Position numbers and translations under genes: made by a program
Origin: Tetracentron sinense
Taxonomy: Eukaryota; Streptophyta; Magnoliopsida; Trochodendrales; Trochodendraceae
NCBI GenBank assembly: GCA_015143295.1
Contig: CM026568.1
Location: forward strand, 36,030,441-36,094,440
Direction of reading: 5' to 3'
Length of the DNA: 64,000 nucleotides
The notes under the pieces: model-generated
Seen by the model: the letters and a program-made list of their open reading frames with translations, nothing else
Told to the model about the DNA's origin: nothing
Databases searched by the model: none
Shown here: positions 33,779-43,698 of the stretch, piece by piece
Numbering within the stretch: position 1 is the first letter of the stretch
Layout: every line of letters begins with the position of its first letter

Positions 33779-34217
33779 TCTATCTATAATATAAAGAAAT
33801 AAGTGTCACCTAACCCCGACAAATAAGTGCCACCTAACCCCCTCTCTTTACTCTCCAATCTTTAATCATAGGAATCTTATGAATTCTATTTTAAGGATGC
33901 CACGTGACACCCTTTTTAAAATCTCAACCGTTAACTCTTTCTCTCACACACATCTCATTCTCAATTCAAAAACTATATATACGTTTTTTTTTTCACAATT
34001 CAAAAGTCATTAGAAAGATTTTAAGAGATTGTAATAAGAGAGATATAGAATGTAGAGAGAGATTATAGGGGATTATGATAAGGGATAAAGAGAGAGATAA
34101 AAAAGATAGAGAGAGAATGTAGAGAGAAATTTTAGGAGATCGTGATAAGAGGGATAGAGAGAGATGTAGAGATTTTTATTTTATTCACACCCGTGCATTG
34201 CATGGGATCTCTACTAG
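33779..34217 (+). mobile_element. Non-autonomous Helitron
   Basis: A 439-bp element starting TCTATCTATAATATAAAG after an A and ending ...TCTCTACTAG before a T, the A|TC...CTAG|T arrangement of Helitrons. Just before the end is a hairpin CCCGTGCATTGCATGGG, the standard Helitron 3' stem-loop. No Rep/helicase sequence. Confidence 0.85.
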
Positions 34218-34579
34218 TATATAATATAATAACAAGATTCATAATAACTTAAAGAGACTAAATCTACGTGTGTGTAATTGACTAATAGTATAATCTCCTT
34301 CCAAAGTATTCTAATGTTATTACTTGTAAGTTATACCTTTTTTCTCATTTTTATTTTTATAAATCTAACCGATAAATACTAACAATCTAATGGTAAACCC
34401 TCGAAAGGAGTTGTAGGTCAGGTTGGTAATCAATGAGATAAATCACTAAAATATGATATAGATTCTTTCGGCCTTGGCCCTTAAGGGTAGGGCTTGGGCC
34501 AAATCAGTTTAGGCTTTCTGAGGGCTAGGGTCTCACCTCGGTGAATGAAGGCTAGGCCAAATAAGACCTTAACCCTTCA
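34218..34579. other. No gene seen
   Basis: AT-rich spacer then sequence rich in GGCC/GGGC words; nothing recognisable. Confidence 0.4.
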
Positions 34580-34745
34580 CTGGCCCACACTTTTTTTTTT
34601 GGGTGATCGATATATGGTTAGATCACAGCCTCAGTTAGCAATCGAGTGGATTTACCAACATTACACCCTCCCAAGACTTGATCCCAGGTTAAGTGAGTGA
34701 CGCCAAGCACACTCAACCAATGGAGCAAGTGTTGCTTCCCAGCCC
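34580..34745 (-). mobile_element. SINE, relative of the 8234 family
   Basis: On the minus strand TTGGTTGAGTGTGCTTGGCG and GGGATCAAGTCTTGGG resemble Pol III boxes A and B, and the element ends in a poly-A tail (T run at 34591-34600 on the plus strand). A related fragment with GAGTTCAAGTC lies at about 34757-34925. Confidence 0.55.
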
Positions 34746-34925
34746 TGCACTTTTGCTTACCGTAAGACCACAACCTCAATTAGTAAGTTAGGTTACCGTT
34801 AAGACCACAACCCCAATTAGTAAGTTAGGTTAGAACTAATGGTGGGTCCCAACGCCACACCCCTAGACTTGAACTCGAGTCCTCTCACAAATGAGAGATA
34901 TGACCTATGGGCCAAAGCCAGGAGG

Positions 34926-36202
34926 CGTCCCAGCCCTGCACCTCTTTTTTTTTTTTATTGAAGGATATCATTTAACTAGAAGAAACCTTGAAAGCCTTTA
35001 CATGCAAGGATTCCACTACAGGAGTGGGGATTGAGGAGCTGAGCCTCCAGTACATCCGACTCCCCAGGGAACCGGCCAAAACTCTAACCGGGGTGGGATG
35101 ACATAAATGTAGTCTACCGTCTAGTAAAAAGCTCTACCTTCTGGTTCCAAAAATTACCAAAGTTACGGGCCTTAAGGGAAAAAAAAACCTCTGTTTTATG
35201 GGCTTAGGGCCGAACCTGGCTAGGCCCCCATCAAAGGGCCGGATTGACATCCATATTTTACAAAGTAGGTCTAGATACAATTTTCTCTGAAGTTATGAGA
35301 ATTGACAAGCCTACTTTATCTTATATCTAGTGATCGATTATTTATTAGCGATCTTTTAACGAGTTGTGCTCAAGCTATTCACGGTCAGCTCTAACCGTTT
35401 ACCGCCTTAGCCTCACTGTCACAGCCACACAACTGCCACCACTACACCACCATCGCAACAACCGTCTCCTCCATTGCCACCTGCATTGTGGCCACCACCA
35501 CCAGGATGAGCACGTTCTTAGACACCAAACCATCCCCCCACAAAATAGGCAGAGGTTTTATAACAAAAACGAAATTTGAGAAAAAAAAAAAAAAACAAAT
35601 CTTTTTCCTAAACATGCTTTTCTGAACAGTTTAAATGTACTAAAAACTCTAGCAAAAGAAAATTTTCCTTGAGTTGAGTTTTGACTTTAATATCTATTCG
35701 CAGCTGACCACTTGTTCCTTGTATACTATAAGCGTGCTTAAAAGATGCATATGATTATCATGCCCTGAACACACTAGTTCACCTAAGCACTATAACAACC
35801 ACATCAAAATATCATCCTTGTGCATGAGAATAAAATCCAAGTGGAGCTGTTGTTGTTATCATGTAGACAAAAGGAAGATGCGCAATCATAGCGATTATGC
35901 TTAATAAATGTCGCCACATGAGCTCATTCTCCAAAGTGGCTGGGCAAGAGGGTTTTCAAACTGTGGATGACCCAGCTCAAGACTCTATACCTAGTGTTTA
36001 CCTAGGCGTTTTCGGGGCCAATTTATATCGGAAACTGAACACTACGCATATATATATATATATCACCCCTCCAACACATAAAGCACTCCCCCATAATGTT
36101 GTTGCCCGATGACCTCCTTGCCCAACCAAGCTCATGTACCACAATCTATAACAAGAAAATATCAAAAGTATAAAAATGCTCTATTAACTATGCAACTGAT
36201 AT
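34926..36202. other. No supported gene
   Basis: Starts with a T run (about 34946-34959) followed by unclassified repeat-like sequence to about 35110. The histidine-rich frame at 35364-35579 is a low-complexity CCACC/CAC tract. A TA run is at about 36048-36063. Confidence 0.4.
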
Positions 36203-36372
36203 AACACCCCTGCCTCTTGCGTGAGTGGTAGGGGTCTGGCCTTCGATGGAGGAAGGTCGGGGGATCCACTCCCCCCAAGGGTATGAGTTGCAAGAGCTCC
36301 ACTGCCCAAGCTAACCTCTGACACACTGACCATGCTGATGTAGATAAAAGATGCCTCTACCCAAAAAAAAAA
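36203..36372 (+). mobile_element. SINE, family 1, copy c
   Basis: Shares GCCTCTTGCG, GGGGGATCCACTCCCC and GCAAGAGCTCCACTGCCCAA with the copy at 32162 and ends in an A-rich tail (about 36360-36373). Confidence 0.68.
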
Positions 36373-38884
36373 TATATAGTCAACTGATATGCAATGCAAT
36401 GAAATATGTTAGAATAGATGATAACTGGTGGAGGAAGAATAGTAGTAGAATCCAGTGGCATGCAATGCAATGAATGCTAGTGAAGGAGTTCGGATCATCC
36501 GATGGGCAACAGCCCGTTTGTGCTTTAAACAGGTGGGCCCACATTCGACAGGGGTAGACCCCGCATCAACAGACGGTGGGGGCCCTTTTTTTAAGACAGC
36601 CCATTCAAACTCCTAGAGAAGTGGAATTAAAAGGGTGATGATATTGTCATCGTGCAGTATTTTCATCACACACTTTGAAAACCAAGTCCATTAAGTAGTG
36701 TACTTCAACCAACTTAACCATGATTACTATAGTTAACTGAAGAATGTTATTACAAACTACCTAAGAAAACAATAAATCAAAGTGTTAGTACCGTACAACA
36801 GAGCATGTGAGTTCCATTACCACAAGATTGGACATTTTGTTGGGCCAAAAAAGCATGGTAATGAAATTTCCGTTTTTCTCAAAAAGTCCCAAATAAATTC
36901 ACTCACAGCTTCTTCGTTGAACAATTAGTTCACAAAGTATTTTCAAAATGTCACAAATTTCGCAAACTAATCATGAATTTTTTGAAAAAGTCTCAAATAA
37001 ATGTCTAATATATAAAATATATTAGTTTATAATTTTTTTTTTAAATGAAAATCTTATTTCATAAAAAAATTTCATATTTTGCCCGATATTTTTTCAATTT
37101 ATTTTCCGAATTTTGTCAATTGTTTCTGAATTTTTTTCCTAGATGGATAATTTTCAGCTGCCAACCTGGTAACTATGGACGGAAGTATAATGCTCTCGAT
37201 TGAATGGCTCTTATTCCACGCTAAAGAAGTAGCCCTAAAGCAGCAAAGGTTGGAATCATTGGTTGATCATATTGTAGATTGTGAACAGGTGATACAGACC
37301 ATTGAAATGTTCAATTTTATCCAAGGATTTTAAATAGCCATTGTAGTGGATCCCTGTTCAGGATGCAACTGTTCCATTATAGAACTAGTATTTGACCCCA
37401 TTCCCACTTTTTCTCTTTTTCCTAGTCACTACTATGAAGATCTGCGAGCAGATGTACCTTATCTAAACGTAATGAATTATTTTAGCTGGTTGATCATATT
37501 CTTCCACCCATCAAAAAGTCAGTCACAGAAAACGTGCCGTTGAAATTCGCTGGACCATAGAAAGTTTCATCAAGTGTGAACTATTGAGCATGTGATAGCA
37601 GAAACTGTTATGACATTGGATGTCGGTTGGACGGTATCAAGGTAGAATAAGTCAGTGATGACAGGGGATTGTGTTTTCTCCATGCAAATAATTCTAAATA
37701 AGAGATTGATCTGAGAGTTTTTCCACTAGGATTTACTAGTGCTAATAGAATGTATACAGCAGGAGTGAAGACCAAAATAGATTAAATGAAAACTATAAAT
37801 AAAAGTTGTTAGGAATACACTTCATGATGTACAGTTTAATTATGACATTGAGAAGAAATTAACAGAAAGAAAAGTTAGTGGTGCCAAGGAGAAATGTAGA
37901 TTTCAGAATAAAATACTGAACACTATCTATAGTGAAGTCCAAGTCTCCATGGGTGCGGTCGAAGTCATGCTGTCATAAATATGATTTGGGAATTAAAGTT
38001 TGTTTGAATTGGGTTTTGATGGATTGTGTTAAGGATTAGGGGGAAGGTGAAAGAAGATAGTGGTTAAAATTTATATGCATCCCAATATACTCCTTTTGAT
38101 TCGCCAGATTCTGATGTTTGTGATAGATGGAAAACATTCCAAGAGAAATTCCTAGTTCATGGAGTTAACAGATGAACATAAATTCATCGAATGAAGGTTA
38201 CAAACCTAAGTAGAGCACCCTTTGATGTAAGGCATATAGGACTCTAAACTCTGGCACAATCATTGACTGTAGAAAAGGATGACCAGTTACATATTTGCAA
38301 TTTCACGTAACAAGTCCTCCAGGAAATGTGAAATAGAGTAGACTATCTTTAGGTTATATAGTGATTGATGACATTAGAAGATTCTAGTCTATGATTACTT
38401 GACGGTGAATTCTGGTGTATCATCAAGGAAATAAGCTCCCGAGAGCTATGATGACAGAGAGTGCATTTTTTCCTGTTTGATGTGTGCTGCAGAAAATCAC
38501 AACTATAAGGCTGCAAATGAAAGGAAGGCTTCCGGCAATGCTTGGTTGTAAGAAAGTTTTGAAACTATCGAATATGTTAGTCGTGTGAGGAATTAAATAA
38601 TCATGAGCATAAATGACAAGATTGTGTATTAAGAGAATTTACGCATCTTCATACTTGTATGTTTTTTCAGCTTATAGAAAAATCAAGATGAATTTCAGCA
38701 GTTCTAGCAAGAGAAATCTATGATTTGTGCCAAGAAGTTTCAGGATTTAGTCTTTTGAGATTTATCTTTGCAGTGCCCAGTCTTTAGAGATAGGGTACAC
38801 AGTGTCTAAGACCAAGTCATTTTGGATTGGTCAGATTCATCCATGTTTCAAACTTCGAAGTGCAGTTCTAACAAGCACATTCCT
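36373..38884. other. No gene recognised in 2.5 kb
   Basis: Mixed sequence with no open frame over 65 codons. Parts of 37150-38800 are more balanced in composition than nearby AT-rich spacers and may be an eroded gene or retroelement, but no family could be named. Confidence 0.35.
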
Positions 38885-38944
38885 GAGAGAGAAGAGCAAT
38901 AGTTCGCTCCAAGGGCAAGGAGCGAACTATTGCTCCTCGCTCTC
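38885..38944. repeat. 60-bp near-perfect hairpin
   Basis: GAGAGAGAAGAGCAATAG and onward to GTTCGCTCC pairs with GGAGCGAACTATTGCTC and onward to GCTCTC across an eight-base AAGGGCAA loop. Pairing is almost perfect over about 25 bp. Confidence 0.85.
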
Positions 38945-39529
38945 ACAAAGCCACACCTTCACCTGCCATAAATTCGGGTTAAATTCTTTTAACCCTATGG
39001 TTCAATTTTGTTTTAAAACCAAGGGTAGATGGGTGAACTCTAGGGGTTAGTGAAGCTTAACCACAGTTAAAGAGAGTTAAAAGAGGGACACATGGCAAGA
39101 AAAGGGGAGCCGAGACGCCCCTCATCAAGCCACCGACCGAGGGGGTGATTATTTTCCGAGAGAAAACCCTTGAATATCATTACAAGCCAGAGGCCAACCA
39201 GACAGCATATAGATCTGTGGTGGAACTGATATGCACCGATGATTCATGGCTGCTACTGAGGGAGAATCCATAAACATCATTGCTAGCCTGCAGCCAGCAG
39301 GAGATGATAATTTATGGAAGATTGCTATACCTTCGTCTTCTTAAGTCAATTAGGAAAAATCTTGCAGTGCATAATCCAAGGGAAGAGTATGGAACTCAAT
39401 CACAACCATCCACATCTCATCCATGTGTGGTGATATACTAGAACCCAATTAGAGACAGGTGACCACTTTTGCATGTCCACAATTAGGAGGAAGTCTCATG
39501 TTTTCTGGAAGCTACAACTCCAAAAGACA

Positions 39530-40555
39530 TGTTATGTGACTAGAGTTAGGGTTAGTTAGAGTTAAGATTGGTTAGGGTTAGTGGTTGGTTAGAGTTAGGG
39601 ATTAGTTATAGTGGGTGGTTATGAGAAGAAGTCTTCTTTATTTAAATTGATCTTAAATCTGTACTTGGGCATCAATCAATTAAATCAAAAGGAGAGTCTC
39701 TCAAGGAGGTTTGTTACCCTTGAAGTAACTCAAGGAGGGCAGTTCCCCTCGAAGAAACTAGAAAGCACGTTACATTGCTAACAAGAGTCAGGCCGATCCA
39801 TTATCAAAGCATGGACACTTATACTTGGAAGGAGATTCGAGAAGATTTTAGGGTTATTAATGATGATCTGAGAATTATGAATGAAAAATCTTCAGCCATC
39901 AAAACTACATTTAAAAAAAAAAAAATTACACTAGTAGAGAAGATGCTATTGAAGATGCAATCAAGAATCATGTGCAAGGTGGAGTTGAAGATGCAGCAAA
40001 AGGAGTGAAGAATATTGTGTAAGATAAAATTGACGACGCAACAAAAGGAGTCAAGAATATTGTGCAAAATGAAGTTGAAGATGCAGTATATAAAATTTCA
40101 AGTGTTCAAATTCAATCACAATCACAATCATCAATCAAAAATCAAGACAAATCGGGGTTGTGTTTTTTTATGGTGAAAATCATCGTACAAGGAAGCCTAA
40201 CAATGGTGGATTTTTACTTGGGGATTTTTGTTTATGTAAAAAAAATTTTAAAAAAATTTCTAAATCTTGAGGACAAGATTTCTATAAGGGGAAGGGTATG
40301 TTATGTGACTAGAGTTAGGGTTGGTTAGAGTTAGAGTTAAGATTGGTTAGGGTTAGTGGTTGGTTAGAGTTAGGGGTTAGTTATAGGTAGTGGGTGGTTA
40401 TGAGAAGAAGTCTTCTCTATTTAAACTCATCTTAAATCTGTACTTGGGCATCAATCAATTAAATCAAAAGGCGAGTTTCTCTCAAGGAGGTTTGTTATCC
40501 TCGAAGTAACTCAAGGAGGCCGGTTTCCCTCGTAGAAACTAGAAAGCACTTTACA
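39530..40555 (+). mobile_element. Complete TRIM element (miniature LTR retrotransposon)
   Basis: A 1,026-bp element. The LTRs are 39530-39774 (245 bp) and 40299-40555 (257 bp), beginning TGTTATGTGACTAGAGTTAGG and ending with TTACA. A 5-bp target duplication AGACA flanks it (39525-39529, 40556-40560). A purine tract (ATAAGGGGAAGGGTA, 40284-40298) lies against the 3' LTR, as in a PPT. A degenerate TTGCTAACAAGAGTC follows the 5' LTR where an initiator-Met-tRNA primer site would lie. The ~524-bp interior has no RT or integrase and contains a 45-bp repeat at 39984, 40029 and (partial) 40074. Confidence 0.93.
39984..40091 (+). repeat. 45-bp coding-like repeats inside the TRIM
   Basis: Three in-phase units with period 45 bp. 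The best unit reads VEDAAKGVKNIV in one frame, an alternating charged/hydrophobic pattern suggesting an amphipathic helix. A stop codon interrupts after unit 1. Possibly a gag remnant. Confidence 0.6.
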
Positions 40556-40663
40556 AGACACAAGTAGATAAAACTTCTCGCACTGTCGAACAGTTTGCAA
40601 GTTTCCAAACTAGACCAAATTCGGAGTCTCAGCATGTTTCCTATCTAAGTTTGGCCTCCAAGA

Positions 40664-40756
40664 AAAACATTTCCAAGTCCAAGTGTTCAACTGCCTCCAT
40701 TACTCACATTATGTGAGTAATGGACGCAGTTGAACACTTGGACTTGGAAACGTTTT
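40664..40756. repeat. 93-bp near-perfect hairpin
   Basis: Arms of about 45 bp: AAACATTTCCAAGTCCAAGT and onward to ATTACTCACAT pairs with ATGTGAGTAATGG and onward to ACTTGGACTTGGAAACGTTT, with three or fewer mismatches and almost no loop. It could be a small foldback MITE or a small-RNA precursor. Confidence 0.85.
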
Positions 40757-41254
40757 ACTAGTCACATAGACATAGTTGAAACATAGATGTCATAATAATC
40801 ATATTGAAACTGCTTGGAATTTTAGAAAATTACTGCCTAGGAAGTCCAAAACCCCATTCTTTAGCTACTACAGGGCAGGGTTCAGAATCAAATTAAGAAA
40901 ATCTTTGACATTAGCTACTAGAGAGTTCATAGGCTTCAAAGACCCAACAACAACAGAACACTACAAGCATCAAGAATACAAAGAAAGCAAACCTAAACTT
41001 GTTGATCAACTAAAGACGGAAGAATTTAACTTTGGCACCCTGGATCAGAGAAATCATATGCACCACAACAGAACGTCAAACTATAAGATGATTAGGAGAA
41101 TCAATGGGAACCGTAACTAGTTGTGTAATATCGTGAGATCAAGCATACTACATTGCATCATAAAACATATAATTAGTAAAATCGCATCCTAGTTTCCCAC
41201 ATGAACTTCGTAATCCAAAATGGATGTAGCTTAGCCTTACTAACCTTCTTCCAC
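40757..41254. other. No gene; 3' flank of the Chz1-like gene
   Basis: The 114-codon frame at 40776-41120 has no recognisable motif. The part next to 41254 is expected to be 3' UTR of the minus-strand gene. Confidence 0.4.
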
Positions 41255-41794
41255 CTAAGCATCACTATCGTCGCTGTCATCGTTGTCGTCAATATCATTA
41301 ACGAGATTAGCTCCAGGCTGAGCAACCCGTCTCCGAGTCCTCGAAGGAAGAATGTTATCCAGATCGACTTCGGCAAGCGGATCATCGGAGAAATCGCTAT
41401 CATCGTCGGACTGGGCTCCACTCTCACTGGAATCGTCGTCACTCCCATCTTCAGCCTTCGATTTCCCTTTCCCTTTGTCTTCCTTCATAATCCCTTTTCC
41501 CTTACTATCAACCACAGATTTTCCATTCGAATGCTCACTTTGATCATCCTCCTCCTCCTCCTCCTCCTCATCATCATCATCGGCATCTTCGTCTTCGTCT
41601 TCGTCTTCGTCTTCGACATCATCTTCGTTATCTTTCTCGCTTATCTCATCTTTGTTGCGTTTCTCTTCAACAACGGAAGGATTGATATCAGGATTTTCTG
41701 ATTTTTTCTTCTTCCGCTCGTCTACGCAGTCGATATTGGGTTTTCGTTTTGCAGGCAATGCAGGCTCTTCCAGGGTTTCGTTCTTGGCCTCCAT
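41255..41794 (-). CDS. Acidic CHZ-motif protein, Chz1-like H2A.Z chaperone
   Basis: A 179-residue protein in one exon, read from an ATG at 41794. An in-frame upstream ATG (41878) would add 28 residues starting MAGRTDEQSHEPLIF, but the downstream start (MEAKNETLEEPALP) leads directly into the charged sequence and is preferred. Order of parts: a basic stretch at about 19-34 (DERKKKKSE) that could be a nuclear signal; a long Asp/Glu block at about 54-80; a Lys/Gly-rich linker (KGKGIMKEDKGKGKSK); and a C-terminal block DPLAEVDLDNILPSRTRRR at about 137-155. That block fits the CHZ motif (acidic, then D..NI.P..RR.R) of yeast Chz1, which binds H2A.Z-H2B dimers and hands them to the SWR1 complex. Plant Chz1 homologues share this short, low-complexity design. 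The remainder is expected to be disordered. Low-complexity acidic proteins are easily over-matched, so the call rests on the C-terminal block. Confidence 0.8.
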   Translation of the reverse strand: MEAKNETLEEPALPAKRKPNIDCVDERKKKKSENPDINPSVVEEKRNKDEISEKDNEDDVEDEDEDEDEDADDDDEEEEEEEDDQSEHSNGKSVVDSKGKGIMKEDKGKGKSKAEDGSDDDSSESGAQSDDDSDFSDDPLAEVDLDNILPSRTRRRVAQPGANLVNDIDDNDDSDDSDA

Positions 41795-42172
41795 GAATTT
41801 ATTCTTCAGAGTGAAGTTTAGGATTTTCAGGAGGAAAATTAGAGGTTCATGACTCTGTTCGTCTGTTCGTCCCGCCAAATGAAATTAGGGCTTTGTGCCA
41901 GTGTCTGTTAGAGGAATAAAATTACGATCCTACCCTGCTGGAGAAAACAGGAAGTGATGCTAAAGCTAACTAGGTAACTCCCAGTCTCCCGCAAGCATGC
42001 TCCATGCGAACCTAAGCGATACACAATAAGGCCCTAGGGCCTAGGGTAATTAAGGAGCCCAAAGCAAGGCTCATAAAATTATGAAAAATACTTGACGTAC
42101 CTGTGTTTCCATTATTTAACGAAATGGCAAATTCTCGTTGGTTTACGCCCCACTTTTAAATATTAATCATAT
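41795..42172. other. 5' flank and promoter of the Chz1-like gene
   Basis: No other gene. It should contain the promoter of the minus-strand gene; no clear TATA box was picked out. Confidence 0.4.
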
Positions 42173-42538
42173 GCGGTTAAGATTCATACAGCCGGTTAAG
42201 CAATCCAATTTTTTTTAAATCTTAACTTTAATTTAATTAAGTTTAACTAGGATTAAAGGAGTGTTAAAAAGGACACGAGGATACTGGTAAGATAGGTGGT
42301 AGACCCATGGGCCCACTAATCACTGCTCATAAATTATTTGGCAAGGATCATAAATTATTGAGCACTACTTAGCGGACCCATGGGTCTTTTTCATATCTTA
42401 CCCCGTGACCTCGGTCCATTTTAACACCCTTTTAACCTTGGTTAAGCTTAACTAAATTAAACTAAGATTTTGGTTTTTCTTTTTTTTGAAAAACCATAGG
42501 TGGATTACTTAACCTAAGGGTGAGTGAATCTTAACCAC
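42173..42538. repeat. Large foldback element, about 366 bp
   Basis: The left arm starts GCGGTTAAGATTCA and contains TTAAGCAATCC, TTAAGTTTAACTA, AAAGGAGTGTTAAAA and GGACACG. The right arm has the complements in reverse order, ending in GGATTACTTAACC and TGAATCTTAACCAC. The centre pairs ACCCATGGGCC-like sequences. The same words recur at about 60690-60830 and 61035-61280. Confidence 0.7.
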
Positions 42539-43459
42539 AGTGGGTGAGTATTTAAAATTGGGGCGTGGACCAATGAGGACCGGCCATTCTGTTACAAGAT
42601 GGTAGGAACCACGAGTACATTAGCTATTTTCCTAAATTATTTGGGATCATGCTATTATTATGATCTACAATCTATGACCATTCATTTCCACACTAGCTGT
42701 AGAGACTCGAATCTGAATTCTTGTTTGATGAGGGTAGAATGATCTTTGATTATGTTATTATATATGTTTAATTATATCTAAGCTATGTGGAGTGTTTAAA
42801 ATGCTTAAGCAAAAAAAGGGTGGAAAACATAGCATATGATTGATCATAGGAGACTGACAATCGATCGCACCTGGATTAGGAATTTAGGAAATTTTCTGTT
42901 CTATATATGATCGATCTCATCTAGTTAAAAATCTTGAAATTTTCTGTTCTATATGTGTGATTTGGAAATTTTCATTAGGGGGGCGAATACATGGGTTTGG
43001 GGGTTCGGGGGCTTTGCCCCCGAGAAAAATTTTTCCTCGAGTAATGGGTTCATCTTTCAATCTCACTCACAGGTAACATGTGTCCCTTTTAACCCTTATT
43101 AACTGTGGTTAAGATTCATTAACCTTTACTATTCAACAATCTAACCTTGGTTTTTAGAAAAAAAAAATATTAACTCGAAGGGTTAAAATTTCTTAACCAA
43201 AGTTTTAAAAAATTAATATTTTTTTCCTAAAAATCATGGTTGGATTGTTGAGCCTTTAAGAGTTAGTAAATCTTAACCACAGTTAATAAAAGTTAAAAGA
43301 GACACTTGTTAGCTTGTGGGTGCGATTGAACTCACTTTGAGTTCAATCGCAATTGACTGTGAAACAGTCTCTTGTCTTATCTCTTTCCCTGTACAAATGA
43401 GTTAAAAAGTTTTTTTTTTCTTTCTTTACTTGTGACATGGTTGGGTACTTTTGAGTTAT
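42539..43459. other. Repeat-derived spacer
   Basis: No gene. About 43060-43370 contains inverted stretches of the TTAACCACAGTTAATA / AAAAG.GACAC / GCGATTGAACTC repeat that also occurs at 22400-22990, 61190-61270 and 63840-63900. Confidence 0.45.
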
Positions 43460-43568
43460 GAGTGCTTGCCCTACTCTCACTCAAACTCTACTCTCACCAT
43501 TCACCAACCACCTGAAAGTAGAAGGTGAGAGTAAAGTTTGAATGAGAGTAGGGCTAGCATTCCTTCTT
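43460..43568. mobile_element. Mutator-like MITE / hairpin
   Basis: 109 bp with inverted arms GCCCTACTCTCACTCAAACT and AGTTTGAATGAGAGTAGGGC (one mismatch) plus CTCTCACC / GGTGAGAG inside. The 9-bp direct repeat TTGAGTTAT at 43451-43459 and 43569-43577 fits a Mutator-type target duplication. Confidence 0.7.
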
Positions 43569-43698
43569 TTGAGTTATTCTTTTTGTCTTTTGTAAACGAC
43601 TTTGGCTCCGCCCCTATTCGAGATACTGCATGGTTTTCAGACACAAGGCTACGGCGCACATGACTGGTGATTTTGGTAAGTTGACTAACTTACAAATC

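Noticed and set aside
35364-35579. A histidine-rich peptide gene
   Set aside because: Low-complexity CCACC/CATCG sequence with no conserved frame or gene context.
39540-39610. Interstitial telomere-like TTAGGG/GTTAGG sequence
   Set aside because: The GTTAGGGTTAG words are irregular and lie at the same place in both TRIM LTRs, so they belong to the LTR and are not a telomere remnant.
41201-41701. A 166-codon plus-strand frame opposite the Chz1-like gene
   Set aside because: It is the antisense of the acidic GAT/GAA-rich coding region, which yields a hydrophobic low-complexity shadow.
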